IMG/VR virus record: IMGVR_UViG_3300031368_000192
Coordinates: 1 to 35,788 of that record
DNA from: a virus
Strand: one strand, 5' to 3'
Length of the DNA stretch: 35,788 nucleotides
Shown in pieces: positions 16,584 to 23,002 of the stretch; positions within the stretch are counted from its first letter, which is position 1, and each line of letters opens with the position of its first letter. The position numbers and the translations under genes are program-made. The notes beneath the pieces were generated by a model. That model saw only the letters and a program-made list of their open reading frames with translations, made no database searches and was not told the origin of the DNA.

Positions 16584-17003
16584 TTATAGTCCTGTCGTTA
16601 CATACGCGGCATCGATCTGCCCCGCCGTTGCCCCGACTACGCCCGCCTGTACCTGGAATTGAGCATAGAACACAAGGCCGTCCAGGTCCCAAGACAGAAT
16701 CATCTGCTGGTCAGCATCGACATTGAACTCTATATATTCGTCTTCAACTAAAACAGCAGAGGCCCCCACTGTGCGGATCGGGAGCACGTACTCGTCTGCC
16801 CCGGCATTCTCCCACTTTACAAGCAACCGCACCCGCGCGTTGATGCTGTCGTTAATGTCCAGAGTAGTCCACAACGCAATGGTGCGCGCGCCGGTTACCG
16901 TCAGTTCAGCACCCAGGTCTGCCCAGGCGGCGGTCAGGTCTTGTGCCGCTGCCAGTAGAGCCTGCGGCCCTCCGATGATACCAGGTTTTTCAAGGCTTGC
17001 CAT
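16584..17003 (-). CDS. Hypothetical beta-rich virion-associated protein
   Basis: This 139-residue protein starts at ATG 17003 (MASLEKPGIIGGPQALLAAA) with a GGAGGG ribosome site at 17007-17012. The frame upstream to 17066 lies in the terminator hairpin and is not coding. The body looks like a small jelly-roll: AELTVTGARTIALWTTLDIN, RVRLLVKWENAGADEYVLPI, and FNVDADQQMILSWDLDGLVF. It is the first gene after the cargo operon. Its ribosome site touches the U-tract of an intrinsic terminator, so it may be expressed by read-through or anti-termination. Confidence 0.65.
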   Translation of the reverse strand: MASLEKPGIIGGPQALLAAAQDLTAAWADLGAELTVTGARTIALWTTLDINDSINARVRLLVKWENAGADEYVLPIRTVGASAVLVEDEYIEFNVDADQQMILSWDLDGLVFYAQFQVQAGVVGATAGQIDAAYVTTGL

Positions 17004-17012
17004 AAACCCTCC

Positions 17013-17076
17013 AAAAAAAAACGCCTGCTTTTGACGGCGAGATCGGGGGGAGATCAAACCGTGCAAAAAGCAGGCG
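17013..17076 (-). terminator. Strong intrinsic terminator after the csf cargo operon
   Basis: On the minus strand CGCCTGCTTTT (17076-17066) pairs with AAAAGCAGGCG (17032-17022) as an 11-bp stem. Inner pairs ACGG/CCGT enclose a C-rich loop, and the 3' arm runs straight into a tract of nine T residues (17021-17013). This is a textbook rho-independent terminator. It both ends the transcript of the cargo operon and lies about 30 nt downstream of the start point of a separate consensus promoter. Confidence 0.88.
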
Positions 17077-17104
17077 AATAGTAAAATTGGCCTTGTATTT
17101 AATT
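17013..17104 (-). ncRNA. Putative small RNA or attenuator leader
   Basis: A perfect promoter at 17111-17139 predicts transcription from about 17104, and the intrinsic terminator ends at about 17013. The product would be roughly 92 nt: an AU-rich 5' segment of about 28 nt followed by the hairpin. It contains no convincing ORF. It may be a stand-alone small RNA next to a type IV CRISPR effector that has no array, or a leader whose terminator gates the virion gene at 16584-17003. The start point and both roles are inferred. Confidence 0.5.
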
Positions 17105-17110
17105 ACTCAA

Positions 17111-17139
17111 ATTATACCACATCCTACGCAAGATGTCAA
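17111..17139 (-). promoter_or_regulatory. Perfect sigma-70 consensus promoter
   Basis: The minus strand reads TTGACA at 17139-17134, then 17 nt, then TATAAT at 17116-17111. Both hexamers and the spacer match the housekeeping-sigma optimum exactly. The -35 box starts 1 nt after the stop codon of the last cargo ORF. This is the only perfect promoter I noticed in the window, in a genome otherwise packed without intergenic space. Confidence 0.85.
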
Positions 17140-17140
17140 A

Positions 17141-17281
17141 TCAATCACGACTGAATTTTCCACGCGGCCGCCGGGAGAAACCATAATGCTTACACAGCCA
17201 GTCGTCTAGAATGACTAGGCAACGGTGCACGACCTCTGCCAGTTCAGCTACAAAGACAGTCCATTGGTCGTCAGTCATCAT
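17141..17281 (-). CDS. Tiny ORF coupled to csf3
   Basis: This 46-residue ORF begins at ATG 17281 (MMTDDQWTVFVAELAEVVHR), overlapping the csf3 stop as ATGA. An ATG at 17278 is equally possible. It is an amphipathic helix (about residues 4-28) followed by a basic tail, HYGFSRRPRGKFSRD. No family is recognised. Its coupling to csf3 and its position as the last gene before the promoter and terminator suggest it belongs to the cargo operon, perhaps as a small accessory to the effector. Confidence 0.5.
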   Translation of the reverse strand: MMTDDQWTVFVAELAEVVHRCLVILDDWLCKHYGFSRRPRGKFSRD

Positions 17282-18048
17282 GTGGCCTCCCTGGTGCCGG
17301 ACACTGCGCACAAAGTCGCGTACCGCCCGTCCCAATACGGCGGACGGTAGGTAGTGAACTCGCGTTGGAATTCACCGTTGATGCCGAGCTTGTTCAGCAA
17401 ATTGATAGGGACTGGGCGCATTAGAGCGCCGTCCGGCGAGAACACAGAGAGATCGTGCTCTGTTCTCTCCACCGTCCAACGGCGCACCAGGCCATATCCT
17501 CGCCGCCGCTTCTTGGCGATGGAGCGCACGAGCGGAAGCATCTCCTGCAGGTCGTCATAATTGCCGCGCACGTACCAGGTCAATGCGTCGGTGACGACGG
17601 TTTGCAGAGGGATGTACTTAGATGCGAACTCACCCTTGGCCGTATAGACCCGCTTGTGGCGCGTTTTCACGTAGCGGTCTACTTGCTCAAAGTCCACGCG
17701 CTTGGCCAAGTGCACCAGGTCGTGCTCGTACTCGCCCGGTATGGCCCACGAGGAACGATAGACCCACAAGCCATGATTCTCCCCATGGCCCCACACAGCT
17801 AACGGCATAAAATGGAGACGGTCTGGCACTTCCCAGCCCTGCTCGTGGAAATAGCGCAATGTACCAGCCCTGCCGTATTTGCGCACACCCCGCCGCCAGC
17901 GGCGCACGAGGCGATCACGTTGGCGCAGCTCGGGGTCCTCAATGATCGTCGCGCCAAGGATGCCGTCCAACGGCTGCCAGCGGTCCAGGGCAACCGGGGA
18001 CATCAGTTCGGCACGCACAATCAGCGATTCATAGTAATCGTCCATCAC
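17278..18048 (-). CDS. csf3: Csf3 (type IV Cas5-like RAMP protein)
   Basis: This protein of about 256 residues has the RAMP features of Csf3/Cas5. It opens with YYESLIVRAELMSPVALDRW and PLDGILGATI, the hydrophobic strand and L-D-G-x-L-A signature of Csf3. The middle has FMPLAVWGHGENHGLWVYRS then SWAIPG. The C-terminal part carries the glycine-rich loop SIAKKRRRGYGLVRRWTVER, followed by LMRPVPINLL. In type IV complexes Csf3 binds the 5' end of the guide RNA next to Csf1. The start overlaps the csf2 stop: GTG 18048 or ATG 18045. Csf2 and Csf1 relatives encoded just upstream support the call. It could also be described as a divergent Cas5 of a new subtype. Confidence 0.82.
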   Translation of the reverse strand: MMDDYYESLIVRAELMSPVALDRWQPLDGILGATIIEDPELRQRDRLVRRWRRGVRKYGRAGTLRYFHEQGWEVPDRLHFMPLAVWGHGENHGLWVYRSSWAIPGEYEHDLVHLAKRVDFEQVDRYVKTRHKRVYTAKGEFASKYIPLQTVVTDALTWYVRGNYDDLQEMLPLVRSIAKKRRRGYGLVRRWTVERTEHDLSVFSPDGALMRPVPINLLNKLGINGEFQREFTTYRPPYWDGRYATLCAVSGTREAT

Positions 18049-18986
18049 ACGCCTCCGCGTAATAGGGTTTCGATCTGCGCCCGGTTCTCCTCAAGGTGCT
18101 TGGCGGCCACCTCGCAGGAGTCCAGGGCCAGGTCGTTCTCAACACGCCCCGGGCCAACGAGGCGATATTGGTGTAGATCGAGAACAACGCGTCCGAATCC
18201 TCGCGCACCCCGCCCGCCGATTTTTGGCCGCTCGTAAAAATAGCCCAGGCCGCCAAAAAAGACGCCCAGCTCCACGTCGGTCGGGTTGCGCAGGGTGAAT
18301 CCCACCGAAAATGTGGTCCCCTGCGCCAGCGCCTCGTAGCCATAGCGCATCTGCATCGATGCGCCAGCGGCGTTGGCGTCGCCGCGCTCAGCACGAGCAG
18401 CTTGCTCGTGCTGGTATTCGTGCAGCGTGGCAGGTGCGATGTATGCCTGCCAGTCGCGGTTTTTCTTGTCGTCGCGGCGGGTGAAATTGACCTCCTGGAG
18501 CAGGTCCTCAATGTGCCAGGTCTCGGCCAGCGGCCACAGGTCCTCCGGCAGCGCCATTTTGGTCTCCACGCAAACCGGCACCCAGCGGTCGACGTCGATG
18601 CGCCCACCCAGAATGCGATTGCCGACGGAGGCTCCGAACAGGGAAACCACCGGCAGCAATTTACGAATCTGGTGTTCCTCAAATAAGTCGACGTATTTGG
18701 CATTGCCAGCGGAGACCAATGCTCCGCCGCCGGTGACCAGATCGAAGGAGCGCAGGTCTTCAAACTGGTCAAAATCTAGTTGATCCAGGCACCAGAACGC
18801 GCACTGGTCACGCAGAATGCCGGCAATGCTGTTGGCGCTGATGACCGGCATATACTCAAAGCGGTTGCCAACGCGCATTTTTTCGCGCCGGAATTCGGTC
18901 ACCGTGCCACCGGTACGTTCCCCGCCGTGGACAATTGGCTCAATGGCCTCGGCGATGCCCTCAATACGAATGATTCTCCTTTTCAC
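18045..18986 (-). CDS. csf2: Csf2 (type IV Cas7-like backbone protein)
   Basis: This protein of about 313 residues starts at GTG 18986 (VKRRIIRIEGIAEAIEPIVH) behind an AAGGGG site. A longer TTG start at 19013 would overlap the previous gene. Cas7/Csf2 features include GIAEAIEPIVHGGERTGGTV near the N-terminus, YMPVISANSIAGILRDQCAF (the I-S-G-N-S-I-R-G-like helix), FDLVTGGGALVSAGN, LLPVVSLFGASVGNRILGG and a C-terminal FGGLGYFYERPKIGGRGARG, the glycine-rich RAMP loop. Csf2 polymerises along the guide RNA to form the backbone of type IV complexes. The intact loop and hydrophobic core suggest a functional gene. Confidence 0.85.
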   Translation of the reverse strand: MKRRIIRIEGIAEAIEPIVHGGERTGGTVTEFRREKMRVGNRFEYMPVISANSIAGILRDQCAFWCLDQLDFDQFEDLRSFDLVTGGGALVSAGNAKYVDLFEEHQIRKLLPVVSLFGASVGNRILGGRIDVDRWVPVCVETKMALPEDLWPLAETWHIEDLLQEVNFTRRDDKKNRDWQAYIAPATLHEYQHEQAARAERGDANAAGASMQMRYGYEALAQGTTFSVGFTLRNPTDVELGVFFGGLGYFYERPKIGGRGARGFGRVVLDLHQYRLVGPGRVENDLALDSCEVAAKHLEENRAQIETLLRGGV

Positions 18987-18999
18987 GTTTTTCCCCTTT

Positions 19000-19428
19000 C
19001 TAACTATTTTCAAATTCGGTCCGCGTTTCCAGCTCCTCTTTGCGCTTGTCGCGGTACAAGCGCAGGAGCATAATCAGCACCGGCGTTTCGTCGCGCAGTT
19101 GATGTACGATATGCCGCTGCTCGGCTTCCGGCAAACTGAGCAGGCGAGCGATCTCGGCCCGCTCCTCAGCGTTGCCACCGATGCCGTTCAGGGTCAGCAT
19201 CCTGGCAATCTGTGCCAGGAAACCATCCAATCCGCGCCCCATCCGCGCGGCGGCGCGGACGCGGTCGGGGAAGATGCTCCAGATGCGGCGCGCGTAGCGG
19301 CTCCAGTCGGTCTGCGAACCGTACCACAAGCCACGCCAGAGGATGACCAGCAGCCGCCAGGCGTCGTAATAGCGCGCGACGTCAATGCCAGGCACCAGGT
19401 CGGATAAGTCTTCTTGTGTGTACTGCAT
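19000..19428 (-). CDS. Cas11-like small helical protein
   Basis: This 142-residue protein starts at ATG 19428, overlapping the stop of the transporter gene as TGATG, behind an AAAGGGG site. It is predicted almost fully helical and rich in Arg and Leu: YYDAWRLLVILWRGLWYG, YARRIWSIFPDRVRAAARMG, EERAEIARLLSLPEAEQRHI. Size, helicity and position immediately before csf2 match the small subunit (Cas11) of type IV-B and related class 1 effectors, which stacks along the Cas7 backbone and contacts target nucleic acid. Small subunits have little sequence conservation, so this is a call from context and composition. Confidence 0.6.
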   Translation of the reverse strand: MQYTQEDLSDLVPGIDVARYYDAWRLLVILWRGLWYGSQTDWSRYARRIWSIFPDRVRAAARMGRGLDGFLAQIARMLTLNGIGGNAEERAEIARLLSLPEAEQRHIVHQLRDETPVLIMLLRLYRDKRKEELETRTEFENS

Positions 19429-20024
19429 CAATTTTCCCCTTTCACCAAATAAATGCCCGGCAAACTGAACAAGGTAACTGCGCCCTTGACCAGTATGTTG
19501 CTCCAAAAGATCGACCACACCGTCACTGCTGCCAGGTTGCCGCCAAACGCTCCCCAGCAAAAGATCAGGCTGTCCACCGGGACGCTGATCGCGTTGCTGC
19601 TCAGCACTCTGAGCCACTGGTAACGCGTCGTCACCCGCGTAACCCACAGGTGATAGACCTCCGTGTCCAGGAGTTCACTGGCCACCTCGGCCAGGATGCT
19701 GGCAATGACGATGCGCCACACCGGCCCCAGAACAAGGGCAAACTCGTTTTGCAACCCCCAGCCGGGATCAGCCGGCAGCCAGATGACGAAGGCAAAAAGC
19801 GCGGCCATCACCAGGTTGATGACCCCGGCGGTGATGACCAGCGTCCGCGCGGCCCCTCTGCCCAAGAGCTTGTGCACCAGGTCGCGCAGCGTAAAGGTAA
19901 AGGGATAGATAAACGTCCCGCCGTCGATGCTGAACGAACCGACCAACGCGATTTTCAAGCTGGTGACGTCGGCCAGTATTTGCGCGGCGATATAGGACGA
20001 GATGACCAGGATAGTCTGGATCAC
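19428..20024 (-). CDS. YhhQ-family queuosine precursor transporter
   Basis: This 198-residue membrane protein is of the Vut_1/YhhQ (DUF165) family, whose characterised E. coli member imports preQ0 and preQ1. Evidence includes ISSYIAAQILADVTSLKIAL, the diagnostic SIDGGTFIYPFTFTLRDLVH, then LGRGAARTLVI, ASILAEVASELLDTEVYHLW, LSSNAISVPVDSLIFCWGAF and a final hydrophobic helix, giving about six membrane segments. The start is GTG 20024 within the csf1 stop (GTGA) behind a perfect AAGGAGACTAC. A TTG at 20042 is less likely. It sits between csf1 and the Cas11-like gene inside the operon, together with a TGT-like enzyme, so import of a deazaguanine precursor is the natural inference. Confidence 0.88.
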   Translation of the reverse strand: MIQTILVISSYIAAQILADVTSLKIALVGSFSIDGGTFIYPFTFTLRDLVHKLLGRGAARTLVITAGVINLVMAALFAFVIWLPADPGWGLQNEFALVLGPVWRIVIASILAEVASELLDTEVYHLWVTRVTTRYQWLRVLSSNAISVPVDSLIFCWGAFGGNLAAVTVWSIFWSNILVKGAVTLFSLPGIYLVKGEN

Positions 20025-20635
20025 GTAGTCTCCTTCGACCAAACATATTGCGCCAGATCCAGGTATGGCGTATGCAGGAACGGCTTTATGCCCTGGCGCA
20101 GGCGGATAAACTCAAGCGGATCGGACCACGAGGCCAGAAATTTCGCGTTATAGTCGTCGCTCTGAATCTCGTACCACGAGTGATGTTCGCGCAGTCGGTG
20201 CGCGGCCTGAGTCAGCCGCAGCCATTTTCGATCGAGGTCCAGAGAAACCACCTCAAAACGTACACGGAGAATCGCGTTGCCGGCCGCGCTCAACGGTGCC
20301 CACAGCGCTAAATGTTTCCGCTTCATGGTGGTGATCAAATAATAGCCATCGTGCTCCGGCGGCTGCTCCAGGTGCTGGCAGAGCAGCGGGTAGAGGTCGG
20401 CCTTAGCCAGCGGCCGGGCCTCGCCGGCGGTCAGATACCAGGAGGAACGGCGCAACTCCTGATGGCTCATATACCAGGCGCAAGCGGCGCAAACTACGCC
20501 GCTGATCACATTGCGCAGCGCAGCATGGTCGGTGAATGTTTTGCGCAGCGTTTTTTTGAGCGACACGCCATAGGACATCGGCAGACCGCAAACTGCGCAG
20601 GATTGATAGCCGGAGGGTACTTTGCCCCCGGTCAC
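20021..20635 (-). CDS. csf1: Csf1 (type IV CRISPR large-subunit-like, zinc finger)
   Basis: This protein of about 204 residues is read from GTG 20635, 1 nt past the previous stop. An ATG at 20719 would add 28 residues but overlap the upstream gene by 83 nt. The N-terminal four-cysteine zinc finger reads CAVCGLPM then SGVVCAACAWYMSHQ. RRSSWYLTAGE follows, and then KRKHLALWAPLS, which fits the conserved K-H-L-x-x-x-APxN segment of Csf1. The rest is beta-rich (LRVRFEVVSLDLDRKWL). Csf1 caps type IV complexes as the equivalent of Cas8. Its identity is reinforced by csf2 and csf3 downstream in the expected order. The transporter gene begins inside its stop codon. Confidence 0.78.
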   Translation of the reverse strand: MTGGKVPSGYQSCAVCGLPMSYGVSLKKTLRKTFTDHAALRNVISGVVCAACAWYMSHQELRRSSWYLTAGEARPLAKADLYPLLCQHLEQPPEHDGYYLITTMKRKHLALWAPLSAAGNAILRVRFEVVSLDLDRKWLRLTQAAHRLREHHSWYEIQSDDYNAKFLASWSDPLEFIRLRQGIKPFLHTPYLDLAQYVWSKETT

Positions 20636-20636
20636 A

Positions 20637-21338
20637 CTATGGTAAAACCACCTGGTGGTAAAAGTCGGTTCCACGCATTTCCTCCAACAAGCGAACCAAT
20701 TCCCATCCTCTGTGAACAATACCGAAATGGTCCGCTATGACAGCCAGTTGCCGCAGCAGCGGTATATCACGGTACTGAACTGCAGCAATTGTTTCTTCGG
20801 ACGTCGGTATCATTTTGCAGAGCGCTCCTACCTGACCACCGACACGGCGGTATCGCCAACCGTTGCGAAAAATTTTTTTGCCGAGGATACAAGTATTTCT
20901 TTTCGGAAAAAATTGCAGCTTGTTTAGTTCAAAGCGGCAAGAAAAAGGCGAATAGGAATGTATCTCGCATCTCCCGGTTCCCAGGTTCAAGAATTGACAT
21001 TTTTGGCCTTTCTTGAACCTCACTAATGCGGTATGACGGTTGCTGTAGAAAAATTGTTCACGACCACATACGATAACGTGACGCTGCCTAAATTTTTGCT
21101 CATGTTCCGGGTAGACCTTCAAGAAAAGAGGCCATTCCCAGGGCCAGAAATCCATCGAGAAAGCACGGCAGCACCCCCCGCAAAGAGGAGGACAGGTATA
21201 ATCTCTCCAGAATGTGGGAGAAACGACCAAGATCCCCGGCGGCGAAAAGCATCGATCTTTTATGCAGATATTCTCAACAGCTATCATTGACAAGTAATGA
21301 ATCGTTTTGATTATAGAATCAAACGTTGTTACCGTCAT
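20637..21338 (-). CDS. YkgJ-like cysteine-cluster protein
   Basis: This 233-residue protein starts at ATG 21338, overlapping the stop of the TGT-like gene (ATGA). The frame further upstream is only overlap. It contains the CxxCxxCC-type cluster CPPLCGGCCRAFSMDFWPWE and the second half CQFLNLGTGRCEIHSYSPFS followed by CRFE, as in the YkgJ family (PF03692), proposed to bind iron or zinc. The remainder is helical with no recognised domain. Function is unknown. In this operon it lies between the transglycosylase and csf1, about where type IV-B loci carry a CysH-like gene. It may be a redox or metal cofactor protein for the base-exchange step, but that is inference. This gene is less GC-rich than the csf genes. 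Confidence 0.7.
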   Translation of the reverse strand: MTVTTFDSIIKTIHYLSMIAVENICIKDRCFSPPGILVVSPTFWRDYTCPPLCGGCCRAFSMDFWPWEWPLFLKVYPEHEQKFRQRHVIVCGREQFFYSNRHTALVRFKKGQKCQFLNLGTGRCEIHSYSPFSCRFELNKLQFFPKRNTCILGKKIFRNGWRYRRVGGQVGALCKMIPTSEETIAAVQYRDIPLLRQLAVIADHFGIVHRGWELVRLLEEMRGTDFYHQVVLP

Positions 21339-22036
21339 TGCGCGATCTCCACGGCTACTCGCGCATTGTGCACAGCGATTTTGCGCCACGGCAGTTTGCT
21401 GCGCTCACGGCTGCCGTCCGAACGCCAGAACCAACCATCCTGTGCGTCGGTGTAATACGCGATGGTGTCGATGCTGTCAAAACAGCGGCGCTTGCGCCAG
21501 GCAATGATGTCGGCCGGGTTCCAGCCTGCACCGAGGCAATGTAACCATTTCGCGCCGGCCAGGCGCGCGATCTGACAAGCTGTCTCAATCCCACCGCTTT
21601 CCGCACAACGCAGGCCGGGGTTGGAGATGGCCACAAACTCTGGCTGGCTGTCAGCGTAAAAGCGCGCTTGTTTGGCGGCGGCATAGAGATCGAGATATTT
21701 TAGTTTGGTGAACTGGATGACCGGCACTACTGGCAGGCCGACGTGGGCCTGCCACCACTGCCAGTTCCTCATCGTCTGGTGTGGATCGAGAAACACGTCA
21801 GGAGCGATGCAATAGTAACCAGATCGGCCGGCGTAGGGCGCGTAATATTCGGCGAGCTGGCGCATATGTCGCTCGCCAATCTGGCTGCCGCGCTGCGACA
21901 GCCCGAACGCGCCCGAATCCAGGATGACCAGGCCATCATCCGGCGGATCGCTCGGCGGGGCCGGATAGGCGTAGAGGCGGCTGAATTGCAGCATATCGTC
22001 AGGCATGTTAGCAAACTGCGGGCAGATAAAATTCAT
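21335..22036 (-). CDS. TGT-superfamily transglycosylase, DpdA-like
   Basis: This 233-residue TIM-barrel protein resembles tRNA-guanine transglycosylase and the phage or bacterial DpdA enzymes that put 7-deazaguanines into DNA. Key elements are GLVILDSGAFGLSQRGSQIG, with the DSGAF/DSGGF acid-base aspartate; YYCIAPDVFLDPHQTM; PVVPVIQFTKLKYLD; WLHCLGAGWNPADIIAWR, the H-x-x-G-x-G loop; and FDSIDTIAYYTDA, aligning with the nucleophile-aspartate region of TGT (D-M-F-D). It lacks the C-terminal zinc site of bacterial TGT and is shorter (TGT about 370), both consistent with the phage DpdA type. ATG 22036 follows the previous stop by 2 nt; the ribosome site is weak. Substrate (DNA or RNA) is unproven. 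Confidence 0.75.
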   Translation of the reverse strand: MNFICPQFANMPDDMLQFSRLYAYPAPPSDPPDDGLVILDSGAFGLSQRGSQIGERHMRQLAEYYAPYAGRSGYYCIAPDVFLDPHQTMRNWQWWQAHVGLPVVPVIQFTKLKYLDLYAAAKQARFYADSQPEFVAISNPGLRCAESGGIETACQIARLAGAKWLHCLGAGWNPADIIAWRKRRCFDSIDTIAYYTDAQDGWFWRSDGSRERSKLPWRKIAVHNARVAVEIAQ

Positions 22037-22038
22037 TT

Positions 22039-22263
22039 TTAACTTTTCTTATTCATCCCCGCCGCCAGCACTTGTGCCTGATATGCCGCGACCAACTGCA
22101 TGGCCTGTTGCTCGCTGAACCCTTGCTTCTTGAGTGCGGTGTAGTACGCCGCCAATGCCTCTGCAATATCCTTGAACGCCGAGGCAACATCCGCACTGAA
22201 TATCACCGCGCCGACCTCTGTCGCAAGTGGGTCGTCCTCTGTGTGTCTTTGTGGCCTCTTCAA
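22039..22263 (-). CDS. Small helical protein of unknown function
   Basis: This 74-residue protein starts at TTG 22263 behind AGGAGACGTAAC. It contains SADVASAFKDIAEALAAYYT and KKQGFSEQQAMQLVAAYQAQ, an amphipathic helical pattern seen in short phage proteins near structural genes. No function is assignable. It is the last gene of the virion-like block before the cargo operon, with only 2 nt between its stop and the next ATG, so the cargo operon could be co-transcribed with it. Confidence 0.6.
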   Translation of the reverse strand: MKRPQRHTEDDPLATEVGAVIFSADVASAFKDIAEALAAYYTALKKQGFSEQQAMQLVAAYQAQVLAAGMNKKS

Positions 22264-22276
22264 GTTACGTCTCCTC

Positions 22277-23002
22277 TCATACTACAGCCCTCGTCAAATC
22301 CGCCACTACTGTTGCGTCCCCCACCGTTAACGTCGTCACGTCTCCGGCGTTGAGAACCTGAACATCGTAACCCAAGCTATCTGGTCTCAACTTTGCCGTC
22401 TCAACTTCGTCTAGCGCTATGGTGATGTCCCCGGCCACGGCGTCGTCAACTGTGATGCTGCCATTCACCGGAACGGTTGACGCCACACCATTTAGGTAGA
22501 GGAGACCCGCCGTCTCCTCAATCTGAACAATGGAGGCGGTGTCGGCGTCGGGATAGCCTTCTTTGACTGTGAACCACAGCTTGGCACGACCTACCAGGCT
22601 GCCCAATCCGGTTATGGCTACGCTGAGAGAGTCCCCGCGCCGGATGCTCATATCAGAGCCACTCAGGGCCGCTGCCAACGTTGCGCCAGCCGTCGTCAGT
22701 GTCGCCGATGACCGACCTATCGCGCCGGTGACGTGGTCGGTATCGAGGACCGTTGCGCCGGTGTAGGTTGCTCGCAAATAGTAGGTGTAAGTGTCCAAGT
22801 CCGCACCTGAGTAGATGCGGGCGTAGCAGCCGACGTTATCAATTTCCTCAGTAGGATGCTGCGTGCCGTCCCAAACCACATCATCTGCGCCGGTCGTGTT
22901 GTTCTGGCGCGTGAGGTACAAGTCGATCTCGGCTAAGGTGAGTGCCGTCGCCGGCTGGCCTGTGTTCTTTGTGAAAAACGCTGCAACTGTAAGGTTACTC
23001 AT
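22277..23002 (-). CDS. Phage structural protein with Ig-like beta domains
   Basis: This 241-residue Thr- and Asp-rich beta protein starts at ATG 23002, overlapping the glycosyltransferase stop (ATGA). The N-terminal half resembles short tail-associated proteins: LTVAAFFTKNTGQPATALTL, IDNVGCYARIYSGADLDTYT, then YYLRATYTGATVLDTDHV. The C-terminal half contains DMSIRRGDSLSVAITGLGSL and KLWFTVKEGYPDADTASIVQ, similar to baseplate upper-protein-like modules. Probable virion component; family uncertain. Confidence 0.6.
   Translation of the reverse strand: MSNLTVAAFFTKNTGQPATALTLAEIDLYLTRQNNTTGADDVVWDGTQHPTEEIDNVGCYARIYSGADLDTYTYYLRATYTGATVLDTDHVTGAIGRSSATLTTAGATLAAALSGSDMSIRRGDSLSVAITGLGSLVGRAKLWFTVKEGYPDADTASIVQIEETAGLLYLNGVASTVPVNGSITVDDAVAGDITIALDEVETAKLRPDSLGYDVQVLNAGDVTTLTVGDATVVADLTRAVV

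Noticed and set aside
17013-17104. preQ1 riboswitch in the leader after the cargo operon
   Set aside because: The deazaguanine genes made this attractive, but the hairpin is a plain terminator and I see no preQ1-I or preQ1-II aptamer pattern.
19429-19647. N-terminal extension of the Cas11-like protein
   Set aside because: The extra 73 residues lie entirely within the transporter gene and look like off-frame sequence; the TGATG overlap start has a ribosome site.
19416-20153. 245-codon plus-strand frame opposite csf1 and the transporter
   Set aside because: The minus-strand proteins have clear family motifs, and the plus-strand frame has none and lacks a ribosome site.
20636-20719. Upstream ATG extension of csf1
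   Set aside because: It would overlap the YkgJ-like gene by 83 nt; GTG at 20635, right after that gene's stop, fits the operon style better, although it is not proven.
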